Source: Streptomyces sp. NRRL F-525 (GTDB lineage: Bacteria; Actinomycetota; Actinomycetes; Streptomycetales; Streptomycetaceae). From it: DNA of 64,000 nt. Numbering within the stretch: position 1 is the stretch's first letter; each line of letters begins with the position of its first letter. Of the stretch, positions 54,450 to 63,801 are shown in pieces. The stretch covers positions 1 through 64,000 of the forward strand of contig NZ_JNXE01000005.1 of NCBI RefSeq assembly GCF_000716605.1, in the 5' to 3' direction. Made by a program: the position numbers and the translations under genes. The notes under the pieces were generated by a model. That model made no database searches. It was not told the DNA's origin and saw only the letters and a list, made by a program, of their open reading frames with translations.

Positions 54450-55984
54450 TGTCCGCCGCAGCACCCGGAACCGGCAGCACGTCCTTCGAGGCGATGAGCC
54501 ACGAGCAGATGCTCGCGTGGCTCGACCAGGCGAACTCGGGCACGGTACGGCTCGCCGCCGACCGCCTCACCGCCGCCGCCGAGGAGATCCGCAGGATCGG
54601 CGAGGAACTCAAGGTCCGCCCGCAGTACGTGGAGTGGAAGGGCGAGGGAGCCGACGCGTTCCGCACCTGGTCCGGCGACCTGGCCAACTCCACCCTGCGC
54701 CTGGGCGACTTCAGCGACGACGCCGCGAAGTGGCTGGGCCAGGCCTCCGACGCGATCGCCCACGTACAGGCCTCGATCCCGCGCGACACGAAGACCGCCC
54801 AGGCGAACCCGAACACGGCGACCCGGGCCCACAACGCCCCGGACACCACGGCCGTCACCACCAAGTCCGCGACCGAACTCGCCGCCATCGCCGCAGCCAA
54901 GGAGAAGGTCCGCCAGGAGGCCGCACTCCAGATGCACAAACTGGGGCAGTCGTATCAACTGTCGGCCACGCAACTGGACGGGTTGGAACGGCCTGTGTTT
55001 CCGCCGCCTCCGAAGGCCGTGCAGCCGCCGGACGCTCGCGCGCGTGGCAGTCAGAGTGGCATCGCCCGTCCCAGTGGTGGTGACTCCCGTACCCCTGTAG
55101 CACCTGCTGGGCACTTGGGCGTTGGTGAAATTCGGGAGCCGAAGCCGACCTCTCACCACGGGGCGGTGGCGCCCCCGGCGTACGTGCCGACGGCTACGAC
55201 CATCGACCCGCAGGTTCGGGTGGGCGTCGACTCGGTGGCCATGTTGCCTCAGATGCCGAGCACCGGTGCAGGTACGAGTGACGGTCCCAGCGGCATGGGG
55301 CAGCCCCACAGCACGGCGACAACACCGCCCGGTGGCGGGACGCCGGCGTTTGGTGGCAATACCGGCAACCCTGTGGGCTCGGGGGCGTTGGGCAGGCCGA
55401 CAGCGTCTGCCCGGCCGACCGTCACTGGCCGGTCTCCCGCCACGCCTGGTCAAGGAGCCTCTGTCCCCAACTCCGGCCGTGTGGGCGGCAGTAGCGCCGG
55501 CGGTGTTGTCGGTGGTCGCCCGACCGGGACCCCGACGGGTCGGCCGGCGGGAGCGATTCCCCGGGGGACGGTGGTGGGCGCGGAGAAGCCCGCCGGTCGT
55601 GGCCCGGTGGGCTCCACAGCAGGCGGTGGCCGTGCCGTGACTCCCAACAGGGGTGTTGTGGGCGGCGCCCCGCAGCAGCCGACGCGGGTGCCGTCCAGTC
55701 GACCTGGTACGGGTGGCACCGGTGGAACGGTCGCCTCGGGTGCCGCGGTTCGAGACGGTGTCTCGGGCGGCATGCCCAGCGCCGGACGCCCGGGGGCAAT
55801 CCGTGGCAGCGCGACCGCTCCTCCTTCGACGCAGCCGATGCCGTCTGCATCCTCTATGTCCTCTACGTCCTCGTCCCGCGCGGGCGTTTCCGGCGCACGG
55901 TCCGACCGCCGTGAGGCCGAGGAGCGTCAGCGCCGGGAGAAGCGCCGTCGTACCGAAACCCCACCACCGATTGACCCCCAGTGA
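54449..55984 (+). CDS. PPE/WXG-like protein with long Pro/Gly/Ser/Thr-rich tail
   Basis: The 511-residue protein has an N-terminal helical hairpin of about 170 residues carrying a WXG-type turn (VEWKGEGADAFRTWSGDLA). About 330 residues of low-complexity Pro/Gly/Ser/Thr sequence follow (TPPGGGTPAFGGNTGNPVGS, GTPTGRPAGAIPRG), then a basic C-terminus (AEERQRREKRRRTETPPPID). It is translated with the preceding helical protein and followed by the mycosin gene, the classic ESX substrate position. It is probably exported and wall-associated. Confidence 0.75.
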   Translation: MSAAAPGTGSTSFEAMSHEQMLAWLDQANSGTVRLAADRLTAAAEEIRRIGEELKVRPQYVEWKGEGADAFRTWSGDLANSTLRLGDFSDDAAKWLGQASDAIAHVQASIPRDTKTAQANPNTATRAHNAPDTTAVTTKSATELAAIAAAKEKVRQEAALQMHKLGQSYQLSATQLDGLERPVFPPPPKAVQPPDARARGSQSGIARPSGGDSRTPVAPAGHLGVGEIREPKPTSHHGAVAPPAYVPTATTIDPQVRVGVDSVAMLPQMPSTGAGTSDGPSGMGQPHSTATTPPGGGTPAFGGNTGNPVGSGALGRPTASARPTVTGRSPATPGQGASVPNSGRVGGSSAGGVVGGRPTGTPTGRPAGAIPRGTVVGAEKPAGRGPVGSTAGGGRAVTPNRGVVGGAPQQPTRVPSSRPGTGGTGGTVASGAAVRDGVSGGMPSAGRPGAIRGSATAPPSTQPMPSASSMSSTSSSRAGVSGARSDRREAEERQRREKRRRTETPPPIDPQ

Positions 55985-56044
55985 CTCCCAGATCGACCTC
56001 CAATCGACCTCCAACCGACCTCCAGGGAAGGCGAGAAGAAGCGC

Positions 56045-57283
56045 ATGTTCATCAGCAGTACTCGGCGCGGGCGCCGCGAGCTTGTGGCATCGGCGGTGCT
56101 CGGACTGCTGCTGGTTGGTGCCACGGACGTTCCGGCGCACGCTGATTCGACCCGGCGGCAGCAGTGGTTCCTGGATGCCATGAAGGCCGAGCAGATGTGG
56201 CGGACCAGCACGGGCGAGGGCGTCACTGTCGCTGTGATCGACTCCGGTGTGGACCAGGACAACCCTGACTTGAAAGGCCGCATCCTGCCCGGGAAGGACT
56301 TCGCCACGGGCCAGGCGGGCGACGAACACACCGACTACGACGGTCACGGCACGGGAATGGCGGGCCTGATCGCCGGGACCGGGGCCTACGACTCCGGGAA
56401 CGGTGCCTTCGGGCTCGCGCCGGGGGCCAAGATCCTCCCGATCCGGATGCCCGACGCCGAGGCCGCGGCCGACGAGGGAGAGGCTGCCCGGCAGTTCAAC
56501 GAGGCGGCACCGAAGGCGATTCGCTACGCGGCGGACTCGGGGGCGCGGGTCATCAACATCTCGCTGGGACAGACCGAGGGTTCGGCGAAGCTGACGGCGG
56601 CGGTGCGATACGCCCTGGAGAAGGGCTCGTTGGTTTTCGCGGCGGTCGGCAACAGCGGAGACAAGGGGAACCAGGTCGAGTACCCCGCGGCCACCCCCGG
56701 CGTCGTAGGCGTAGCCGCAGTCGGCAAGAACCTGAGCAGGACCGCCGAGTCGGAACACGGCCCCCAGGTGGACCTGGCCGCACCTGGGGAGGACCTGGTC
56801 TACGCGTGCGCGAGCCAGAGCGGACTCTGCAGGGGCCACGGCACCAGCGGCGCCACCGCCCTGGCCTCAGCCTCCACCGCCCTGATCTGGTCCAAGCACC
56901 CCACCTGGACCAACAACCAGGTCCTCCGCGTCCTGCTCAACACGATCGGCGCCCCCACGGACGGCGCGAAGCGCAACGACTCGATCGGGTACGGCATCGT
57001 CCGCCCCCGTGTCGCTCTGCAGAACCCGGGGAACCCCGGTCCGGCCGAGGAGTACCCGCTCCCTGACCTTGCCGCTGCCCGGAGCTCGCCGTCCCCGGCC
57101 TCGAACGCCTCAGCTTCCAGTGCGGCGGGCGCCCCGGCGAAGGGAGACGACCTCCTGGCCGCAGTCTCGTCCTCGGGGGACACCGGTGGGAGCGCGCTCT
57201 GGATCGGACTGGGTGCCGGTGCCGCGGTGCTGGCCGGCGGGGGCGCGGTGGCATTCCTCGTGCGCCGGCGCAGACACGCATGA
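56045..57283 (+). CDS. mycP: type VII secretion-associated subtilase (mycosin)
   Basis: The 412-residue S8 serine protease has a signal peptide (ELVASAVLGLLLVGATDVPA). The catalytic triad is Asp66 (VAVIDSGVD), His101 (DGHGTGMAG) and Ser268 (GHGTSGATA), with oxyanion Asn203. A Cys pair (255/262) sits just before the Ser, as in mycosins. A low-complexity linker, one membrane helix and a basic tail follow (IGLGAGAAVLAGGGAVAFLV, RRRRHA). Mycosins are core parts of ESX systems. No EccB/C/D/E gene lies in this window, so the channel must be elsewhere. Confidence 0.92.
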   Translation: MFISSTRRGRRELVASAVLGLLLVGATDVPAHADSTRRQQWFLDAMKAEQMWRTSTGEGVTVAVIDSGVDQDNPDLKGRILPGKDFATGQAGDEHTDYDGHGTGMAGLIAGTGAYDSGNGAFGLAPGAKILPIRMPDAEAAADEGEAARQFNEAAPKAIRYAADSGARVINISLGQTEGSAKLTAAVRYALEKGSLVFAAVGNSGDKGNQVEYPAATPGVVGVAAVGKNLSRTAESEHGPQVDLAAPGEDLVYACASQSGLCRGHGTSGATALASASTALIWSKHPTWTNNQVLRVLLNTIGAPTDGAKRNDSIGYGIVRPRVALQNPGNPGPAEEYPLPDLAAARSSPSPASNASASSAAGAPAKGDDLLAAVSSSGDTGGSALWIGLGAGAAVLAGGGAVAFLVRRRRHA

Positions 57284-57478
57284 AGCAATCGGCAGTTGAC
57301 GGCCGGTGGTTGGGCATCGCGGGGCGAGGCCGGTGTGAAGGACCGATGCGGGGTGACCCTCAAGTGCCGTGGGTGCCACCGCCGTTGGGTAAGTTGAAGA
57401 ACTGGTAAGAAAACCTGCGGCCGGCCGAGCCGACTGCTGGGGCACGGGGATCAGGGGATCGAGGAAGGACGCGGGGCG

Positions 57479-57949
57479 ATGGCCTGGGACGAGTGGGAGC
57501 AGCTCAAGACTGACGCGGCCCGGAGGGGCTCGGCGCACATGCGGCTCAACCAGCTCCCCGCGGACGGCGGTGGCAGCGGCGGCGATCTCGTCGTGCACCA
57601 GGACGACCTCGGCGCCGTAGGCCATGAGGCGTTCACCCTCCACGACGATCTCCGTACGGCGGCGGACGTCGACGGAATGGGCGCGGACAGGCAGGGCGAC
57701 GGATCCACGACGCGGGCCGCCGCCGAGCTGAAGGCACAGGGTTTCGCGATGGGGCCCGCCCTGTCGCGGACCGTCACGACATGGACGAGCCAGGTGCAGT
57801 CGCTGCTTCAGGCATGTGCGCACATCTCGAATCACCTCGACTACACCCGGAAGACGCACACGCATGACGACGCACTGATCGCGGCATCGGTACGAGACGC
57901 CGGCGGCTCCGCTCTGTCGGTCTCACAGCTCGACAAGTACTTCAAGTAA
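57479..57949 (+). CDS. WXG-like small protein upstream of the second effector
   Basis: The 156-residue helical protein starts with AWDEWEQLKTDAARRGSAHM. It contains HDDLRTAADVDGMG and TRTVTTWTSQVQ-like helices. GAGGAAGGAC precedes ATG 57479. It lies 14 bp before the 763-residue effector-like gene, the same small-then-large arrangement seen at 50401/50879. Confidence 0.72.
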   Translation: MAWDEWEQLKTDAARRGSAHMRLNQLPADGGGSGGDLVVHQDDLGAVGHEAFTLHDDLRTAADVDGMGADRQGDGSTTRAAAELKAQGFAMGPALSRTVTTWTSQVQSLLQACAHISNHLDYTRKTHTHDDALIAASVRDAGGSALSVSQLDKYFK

Positions 57950-57963
57950 CGGGGGTTGCCGCG

Positions 57964-60255
57964 GTGTCCGGCGTCACGATGACGAACCTGGCGGAAGTCG
58001 ATCTGGGGAGGCTCGGGAGCAGCGTCGCCGACTGGAAGTCCGTGGTCGACAAGCTTGACGAGCTGGCGACCCGGGCTGATACGGGCCTGCGGGCCAAGTC
58101 GGACGGTGCTCGCTGGGCCGGGGTGAACGCGGACGTCACACGCGAGTTCGTGGGAAAGACGGCCAAGGAGTTCAAAGACGCGCATGCCGAGGCCAGCAGC
58201 ATCCACAGGGTTCTCGACGACGCCCACACCGAACTCGTCGAGATCCAGCGGAAGTTGACGACCGCGCTCCACAAGGAGGCGCCGGGACTCGGCGTGAAGG
58301 TGCAGGACTACGGCAACGAGGGCGGCAGCCCGGTCATCCACGTGTTCTTTCCGCATGATCGCACCACGGACGACGCGCACACCCAGGAACAGCTCGACGA
58401 GGCCCACCACTTGGCCGGTCGCATCGCCAACCTGGTGGCCCACGCCCGGGAGATCGACGACTCGGTGGCTCGCGCCCTCACCAAGAGCCACGGCGAGGAC
58501 GGTCACAACTTCGGGTACGAGACGTACACGTCCCTGGACGACGCGGAGCAGCAGCGCGCCACCGAACTGGCCAAGCTCGGCACGGAGATGACCGACAAGC
58601 AGCTCGCCGAGTTCGACTCCCTCATGAAGTGGAACGCGAAGGACCCCGACTTCAGCACCGCCTTCTACAAGTCTCTCGGGGGAGCCGAGGAGACGCTCGA
58701 GTTCTACGGCCGTATGGCTCTCGACGGCACGGAAGGCGACGACAAACAGCGGCTGGCGCTGACCAGGCAACTCCAGAGCAGCATGGGCATCGCGCTCGCC
58801 ACGGCGACCGACACCGGCAACGAACCTCATCTGCCCACTACTTGGGGCGATGAGTTCAGAAAGCTGGGAACCCAGCAGATCGCGCTCTACCCGGGCGCGA
58901 TCAACTCCCCCTACGGCTATCAGATCCTCGGTGGGCTGCTTCGGTACGGGAACTACGATCCGAAGTTCATCAACCCCATCGCGGAACACATCGTCCAACT
59001 GCACCACGAGAACCCCGACTTCTTCGTGGGCAACAAGCCGATGACCGGAGGAGCCGACCTCGACTGGGGATTCAACCCGTCGGGGAAGACCGGTGCCGGC
59101 TACGACCCGCTCACCAGCGTTCTGGAGGGGCTCGGGCACAGCCCCGAGGCGTCGAAGCTGTTCTTCTCGGACGACACGACGCCCACGGTGTACAACGAGG
59201 ACGGCACCGTGAAGGGCGGCACCCTCGGCTACACGTACTTCGACGAGCTGACGAAGAAGGACTTCGAGTGGCCGCCGGACAGCCTCGTCGCCCCCGGCAG
59301 CGACGCCGCCGCGCACGCCCGGGACAGCGGCCCGGACGCGCTCGGTCACGCGCTGGAGGCGGCGACACTGGGGCACGCGTACGACGACCCGGCGCCCGAG
59401 CTGGTCCGGGACGGAGTCTCGGCCGCGATCATGGAAAAGGTCGTGGCGACCTACGGCGACCCGGAGAACGTCCAGGACCCCATCTCGGACAGCCTCGGCC
59501 GGATGGGGGCCGGTTACATCGACGATCTGAACTGGGCGCTGAACGACAACAAGGCGGACAGCCTGTTCTCCCCGACCGATTCGGACGGTCATGCGCAGTT
59601 CGGATCGAGCGGCGCCATCAAGTTCCTGAGCTCGGTCGGCCAGCACCCGGACGGCTACTCGGACATCTCCACGGCTCAGCAGATCTACGGAACGAGCGCG
59701 CTGGAAGCGCAGGCCGACGGGGAGCACATCAATCAGCCGCACGCCCGGGAGATCGTTCGTACCGGTGCGGAGATCCAGGGAATCCTCGACCAGTCCAGAG
59801 CGGACCAGGTCACGGCCGAGGGGCTCGCGAAAGACGCCGAATACAACAAGAGCCTGGGACAGAAGGCGGGTTGGGTCTCATTCGGCGCGGGCGTCGGCAT
59901 CGCCGCCGGAGCGGCTTTCCTGCCACCTGTGGCTGCCGTCGGTGTGGCAGGCACGCTGATTCCTGTCTTCATGGGCGCGGGCCAAGGCGCCATCTCGCAG
60001 CAGATCGGCACCGTGATCGGCGACAGCGCCGAGACGATGCAACAGGACAGCGGAAGCACGCTTCAGGAGCAGCGGGCCGAGATCTATCGAGCGGGCCAGG
60101 GCGCGGCGGCATCCCCGATGAACAGTTTCATGCAGGGGCACGGGATCGCGAGCGATGACGACGGCTTTGGGCAGGACCTGGAAGACGCCCTGAACAGCGG
60201 GTACGTGAAGGGAACCAACGGAGAGAACCAGCAGGGTGCGCTTCCCAAGACCTGA
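57964..60255 (+). CDS. large WXG-type effector-like protein (second copy)
   Basis: The 763-residue protein has an N-terminal helical WXG-like domain (LGSSVADWKSVVDKLDELAT, ARWAGVNADVTREFVGKTAK). A long helical body with Tyr/Gly motifs follows (YGNYDPKFINPIAEHIVQLH, LTSVLEGLGHSPEASKLFF). A glycine-rich hydrophobic segment near 650-690 (AGWVSFGAGVGIAAGAAFLP, VAGTLIPVFMGAGQGAISQ) may insert in membranes. It parallels the 678-residue protein at 50879 in layout. Probable type VII substrate; activity unknown. Confidence 0.75.
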   Translation: MSGVTMTNLAEVDLGRLGSSVADWKSVVDKLDELATRADTGLRAKSDGARWAGVNADVTREFVGKTAKEFKDAHAEASSIHRVLDDAHTELVEIQRKLTTALHKEAPGLGVKVQDYGNEGGSPVIHVFFPHDRTTDDAHTQEQLDEAHHLAGRIANLVAHAREIDDSVARALTKSHGEDGHNFGYETYTSLDDAEQQRATELAKLGTEMTDKQLAEFDSLMKWNAKDPDFSTAFYKSLGGAEETLEFYGRMALDGTEGDDKQRLALTRQLQSSMGIALATATDTGNEPHLPTTWGDEFRKLGTQQIALYPGAINSPYGYQILGGLLRYGNYDPKFINPIAEHIVQLHHENPDFFVGNKPMTGGADLDWGFNPSGKTGAGYDPLTSVLEGLGHSPEASKLFFSDDTTPTVYNEDGTVKGGTLGYTYFDELTKKDFEWPPDSLVAPGSDAAAHARDSGPDALGHALEAATLGHAYDDPAPELVRDGVSAAIMEKVVATYGDPENVQDPISDSLGRMGAGYIDDLNWALNDNKADSLFSPTDSDGHAQFGSSGAIKFLSSVGQHPDGYSDISTAQQIYGTSALEAQADGEHINQPHAREIVRTGAEIQGILDQSRADQVTAEGLAKDAEYNKSLGQKAGWVSFGAGVGIAAGAAFLPPVAAVGVAGTLIPVFMGAGQGAISQQIGTVIGDSAETMQQDSGSTLQEQRAEIYRAGQGAAASPMNSFMQGHGIASDDDGFGQDLEDALNSGYVKGTNGENQQGALPKT

Positions 60256-60309
60256 CCCGAGGCGTTGCCCGCCGCGTCGGAATTCCTTCTCCCGCCCCCG
60301 TACAGACGA

Positions 60310-60981
60310 ATGGTATTGCTGATGAAGCGCCTGAAGATCGCGCCGGTTCTGATCGCTGTGGTCCTCGCTGCGGCGGGCTGCCAGGGTGGGGGATCGAAGG
60401 CCGCGGATGCGACGAGCCCGAGTGAGGCGGCGAGCGGATCCTGCGACAGGTCCTTGACTGCTCCGGTCAAGGCGGCCATGAAGCGGGTGGCCGACCTCCC
60501 CGTCTCCGCGAAGACCTCCTTCATCGGAGATCCGCAACGGGCCGCTGAGCAGGTGATCGCACGGTACGAGGCCGGGGGAGCCGGCGATCTCACCGGCATC
60601 GCCTTCTGCGGAGCCTACAAAGGATCTTCGGGACTCGATTCCGTGATGGTCAGTTACTACCTTCCTCGATCCACTCCGGAGAAAGGAAAGGTCGCCGAGA
60701 CCTTCAAGGAATACCGCATGGGGAAAACGGCGCTCGCCGGCGTCAAGGTCGGCGTTCTCTATTTCGAGTGCGTCAGCGGCAAGTTCGGCGGGACTTCAGG
60801 AACGAGCGTTCTGATCCGGGGAGAGGTGCGGAGCCGGAGCGAGGCGAGTGAATCCGCCGCCGCGGCACGCGAGGACAACCTGCACATCCTGCACGACACG
60901 AGCCGCACACTCGCGAGCCTGCTCAACTGCAAGGAGAACTCCGGCCTTTCGGACACCTTCAGCATGCCGCCCGAGGCATAG
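60310..60981 (+). CDS. putative lipoprotein paired with the second effector
   Basis: The protein is about 223 residues, with lipobox LAAAGC (KRLKIAPVLIAVVLAAAGC). The mature part has Cys residues in GSCDRSLTAP, FCGAYKG and LLNCKENSG. ATG 60310 is used; ATG 60322 gives a tighter signal peptide. It follows the effector gene by 54 bp and repeats the effector-lipoprotein pairing. Confidence 0.72.
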   Translation: MVLLMKRLKIAPVLIAVVLAAAGCQGGGSKAADATSPSEAASGSCDRSLTAPVKAAMKRVADLPVSAKTSFIGDPQRAAEQVIARYEAGGAGDLTGIAFCGAYKGSSGLDSVMVSYYLPRSTPEKGKVAETFKEYRMGKTALAGVKVGVLYFECVSGKFGGTSGTSVLIRGEVRSRSEASESAAAAREDNLHILHDTSRTLASLLNCKENSGLSDTFSMPPEA

Positions 60982-61026
60982 GAGGGCCCGCGCCGCTCGC
61001 CTGCTCGAGCAACCGGGCCCAGCCCC

Positions 61027-62409
61027 TCAGCCCCGACGATCCCCCAACACCCCCACCGCCCTCGCGAACCCGGAATCCCGCCCCTCCGTGAACTCCTCCT
61101 CCGTGAACACCGGCACCCGTACCTGCGGCGGAATCCCCGTCCCGTCGAACGTGTGGCCCGAGTGGGTCAGGAACTCCTCGTTCGGGAGCCAGGCCGCCAT
61201 GCCGTTGGGCAGGCGGCGGGTCAGGGTGTCCGAGAAGACGCCCTGGGTGGGCTGGCCGATGCGGATCGTCTCGCCGGGGCGGCCCATCAGGGCCTGGGTG
61301 AAGGTCTCGCCCGCGCTCACCGTCGAGCCGCCGGTCAGGATCGCGATCGGGCCGGTGTAGCGGGGGGAGTGGGCCGGGAGCACCGGGATCGGTTCGGGGT
61401 GGGTGTGGTGGGCCGGGTTCCTCGGGTCGTTGCGGGCTCGCTTGGCGTAGGCGATGTACGGGGTGTCCGTCAGGCGGGACGCGATGTGGAGGCCCATCGC
61501 GTCGGAGCCGCCGCCGTTGATCCGGAGGTCGATGATCAGGCCGTGCAGCCGGCCCACCCGTTTCGACGTGAGGATCGTGTTCAACGCCCGGTCCAGCTCG
61601 GCCAGTTGGGACGCGTACGACGCGTTCTCCTGCGGCAGGTAGCCGCCGAAGCCCGAGATGCGCAGGTAGCCCAGCCGGCTGTCACCCCGTAGATCCGCGT
61701 ACGTGATGCGGCCGTTGGCGAAGTCCCGGTGGTACGTCGCGCCCGTCAAGTCGTGCTGCTCGATGAACTTCTTCGCCCTGGCGTCCAGTTCGGGGGTCGG
61801 CGGTTCCGTGCCGGGGTGGCCCGTGGCGAACGTGTGGCCGCCGTCCTGGACCACGATGTGCGCGTCGTGCAGCGGGCGCACCATCGCGCTGAAGATGTCG
61901 AACAGTTCCGCCCTGGTCGTGTCCGCGTGGACCCGCGGGCGGTACTCGGCCCGCACCGCCCGCCAGTCGACGCCCTTGGCCGCGAAGAAGGGGTAGTTCT
62001 CCTCGAAGGACTGCCAGAAGACGTCGAAGGAGGTGACGGGGTCCGTCGATAGATGCTTCGTGCAGGTCGGCGGGAGCGACCCGATGCGGTGCAGCTGCTT
62101 GTGGCCCGCCGAGCTCGCCGTCGCCACCGACGCGTGGTTCGCGTCCTCGCCCAGGCGGACCGTCAGGACGTCCCCGTTCACCGTGTACGTCCCCGGGCCC
62201 GTCCGCCGGGCGGTGTCGCCCTTGAGGCAGCCCACGGCGGTGGTCTGGTACTCCTGGTACGTCCCGTGGGTGAGGGCGACGACCGTGCCGTAGCCGTCCA
62301 TGCGCCAGAAGCCGTCGGCGGTGTGATCGGTGCCGGCGGCGGACGCGGCCGGGGCGGCGATGCCCGCGGCGAGGGTCAGGGCGATGACGGTTGCGGTGGC
62401 GGTACGCAC
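61027..62409 (-). CDS. S41 family peptidase, secreted
   Basis: The 460-residue C-terminal-processing-type protease has a signal peptide (TATATVIALTLAAGIAAPAA). It also has a tricorn-like core (LHDAHIVVQDGG, GLIIDLRINGGGSDAMGLHI) and the catalytic serine in GGSTVSAGETFTQALMGR. GTG 62409 with GGGGAGAAC is chosen; the longer frame is Arg-rich shadow. It is convergent with the lipoprotein gene. Confidence 0.85.
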   Translation of the reverse strand: MRTATATVIALTLAAGIAAPAASAAGTDHTADGFWRMDGYGTVVALTHGTYQEYQTTAVGCLKGDTARRTGPGTYTVNGDVLTVRLGEDANHASVATASSAGHKQLHRIGSLPPTCTKHLSTDPVTSFDVFWQSFEENYPFFAAKGVDWRAVRAEYRPRVHADTTRAELFDIFSAMVRPLHDAHIVVQDGGHTFATGHPGTEPPTPELDARAKKFIEQHDLTGATYHRDFANGRITYADLRGDSRLGYLRISGFGGYLPQENASYASQLAELDRALNTILTSKRVGRLHGLIIDLRINGGGSDAMGLHIASRLTDTPYIAYAKRARNDPRNPAHHTHPEPIPVLPAHSPRYTGPIAILTGGSTVSAGETFTQALMGRPGETIRIGQPTQGVFSDTLTRRLPNGMAAWLPNEEFLTHSGHTFDGTGIPPQVRVPVFTEEEFTEGRDSGFARAVGVLGDRRG

Positions 62410-62734
62410 GTTCTGTTCTCCCCGTGGTGCGGCGGTTCGACCTGCATGACCTGCATGTCTCACAACCCTGACCGACCGGTCACCGCCCCGGCCATCCGGC
62501 ACACCCGTGCATCGGGGTGAGGAAAACCCCCGAGTGGGGGTCGGCGGTCATCGCGAGCGTGGAAGCGTCGAGTTCCAGGTGATGCCGATGGACTTCGACG
62601 ATGGTGCGGCTGTGGCTGTGGCTGCGGCTGCGGCGATCGACGGCGCTTCCGGGTCGGAGAGGCTCAGGAGCAGTCACAGCAACGCGGCAGCGAGGGTGAC
62701 TCTCGCGTCGAGGCCGCCACCACCTTCGTACGTA
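62410..62734. other. spacer with hexanucleotide-like repeat and no supported gene
   Basis: A 65-codon minus-strand frame (62480-62677) has no recognisable family or good start. A short run of GCGGCT/GTGGCT hexamers lies at about 62606-62634. I see no promoter or RNA that I can support. Confidence 0.4.
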
Positions 62735-63330
62735 TCAGGAAGCTCCTTGAGCTGATCGCTCCTGCTCGATCTCTGCCGCTTGTTCCGCCAGGTACGCCCG
62801 TGCCGCCTCCTCCTGGTGCGCGCGTTCGCCGGGGGCGAGGCTGTCGTACTCGCGGAAGCCCTGAACCATGCGATCACCCAGTGCCTCCGCGTACGCGGGG
62901 ACCCGGGCGGCCTCGCGCAGCGGATCGTCGGGGGCACGGTCGACGGCGAGTTTCTGCAGTGCCTTGCGAATCTTCGTGAACTCGGAGACCGTTCCGTAGA
63001 GGGTCGCGCTGATGGTCTCCACCACACCGACGGAGCATGTTGGCGATCTCCAGTGCCGCGAGGCCGCAGCCCACCGCCGCGCCGACTCCGGTCCACGACA
63101 CGCGTCGGCGGCACGGGCGTTCCATGCCTTGTCGAGCGTCCTGTTGCCGGACCTGATGTTGTCGGAGACCGCCTCGACGGCCTGGCCCAACTGGCCCAAC
63201 TGGCCCAACTGGCCCCAGACATCACCGCACTTGGCGAACGACTCCCAGCCGCCGGCGAACCTCCCACAGCCTGTCCATCGCCAGGTTGACCGTTTTCACC
63301 GCGCGTATCCACTGAAGGCCCAAGGGCTCA
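62735..63330 (-). pseudogene. frameshifted WXG-type protein gene
   Basis: A protein-like reading is spread over frames. It starts with RAVKTVNLAMDRLWE in one frame, then FAGGWESFAKCGDVWGQLGQ and AVEAVSDNIRSGNRTLDKAW in another. Next is GLAALEIANML in the first frame again, then SVGVVETISATLYGTVSEFT and the rest in the second. WNARAADAC fits a WXG-type turn. The uninterrupted part alone is 157 codons from a TTG. Several small indels would be needed to restore it, so decay (or sequence error) is likely. Confidence 0.55.
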
Positions 63331-63477
63331 CCCTGAGGTTCTGCGAAGCCTTCCGTGCTCGCGGCGGTGTTGCCGCTTCCGCCAACTCCCGTAGCGGGAC
63401 GGGCGTTTCGCGAGTCGCCGGGAGGAACAGGAAGGAATGAAACGAACGGGTTGATCTATGTCAGTAGATTGCCCATC

Positions 63478-63801
63478 GTGACGAACCGCGGGAGTCGGGC
63501 AAACGGCCGGAGCGGGGTCGGCCTCGACGACAGTACGGTTGCGCGGGCCGCGGTCGACGACCGTGGCCGGAGTCTGTACGGTCCGGCTCGCTCTCGGTTC
63601 TCGGGCGGAGCGTGGCAGGCCCGGGGGGAAGCGCTCGGCGGGCTTCAGGTAGGGGCGGCCGTCATGGGGCTCGTGGTGGACGCGGCCGTGGTGTGGCTGG
63701 TGGTCCGGGGCCGACGGGCCCGGAGCTGGGCGCCGCTGCTCGTCGCGTGCGGGATCTGCGTGGGCCGGATGGCCGTCATGGCTCTCGCGGCGAGGGTCTA
63801 G
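63478..63801 (+). CDS. small hypothetical membrane protein
   Basis: The 107-residue protein starts at GTG 63478 (weak ribosome site). A polar N-terminal half (DDSTVARAAVDDRGRSLYGP) is followed by two hydrophobic segments (LQVGAAVMGLVVDAAVVWLV and APLLVACGICVGRMAVMALA). It is not recognised. From 63802 to the window end nothing else is supported. Confidence 0.45.
   Translation: MTNRGSRANGRSGVGLDDSTVARAAVDDRGRSLYGPARSRFSGGAWQARGEALGGLQVGAAVMGLVVDAAVVWLVVRGRRARSWAPLLVACGICVGRMAVMALAARV

Noticed and set aside
62674..63312. 212-codon minus-strand frame
   Set aside because: Arg/Ser/Pro-rich composition typical of a shadow. The WXG-like segments lie in the other two frames.
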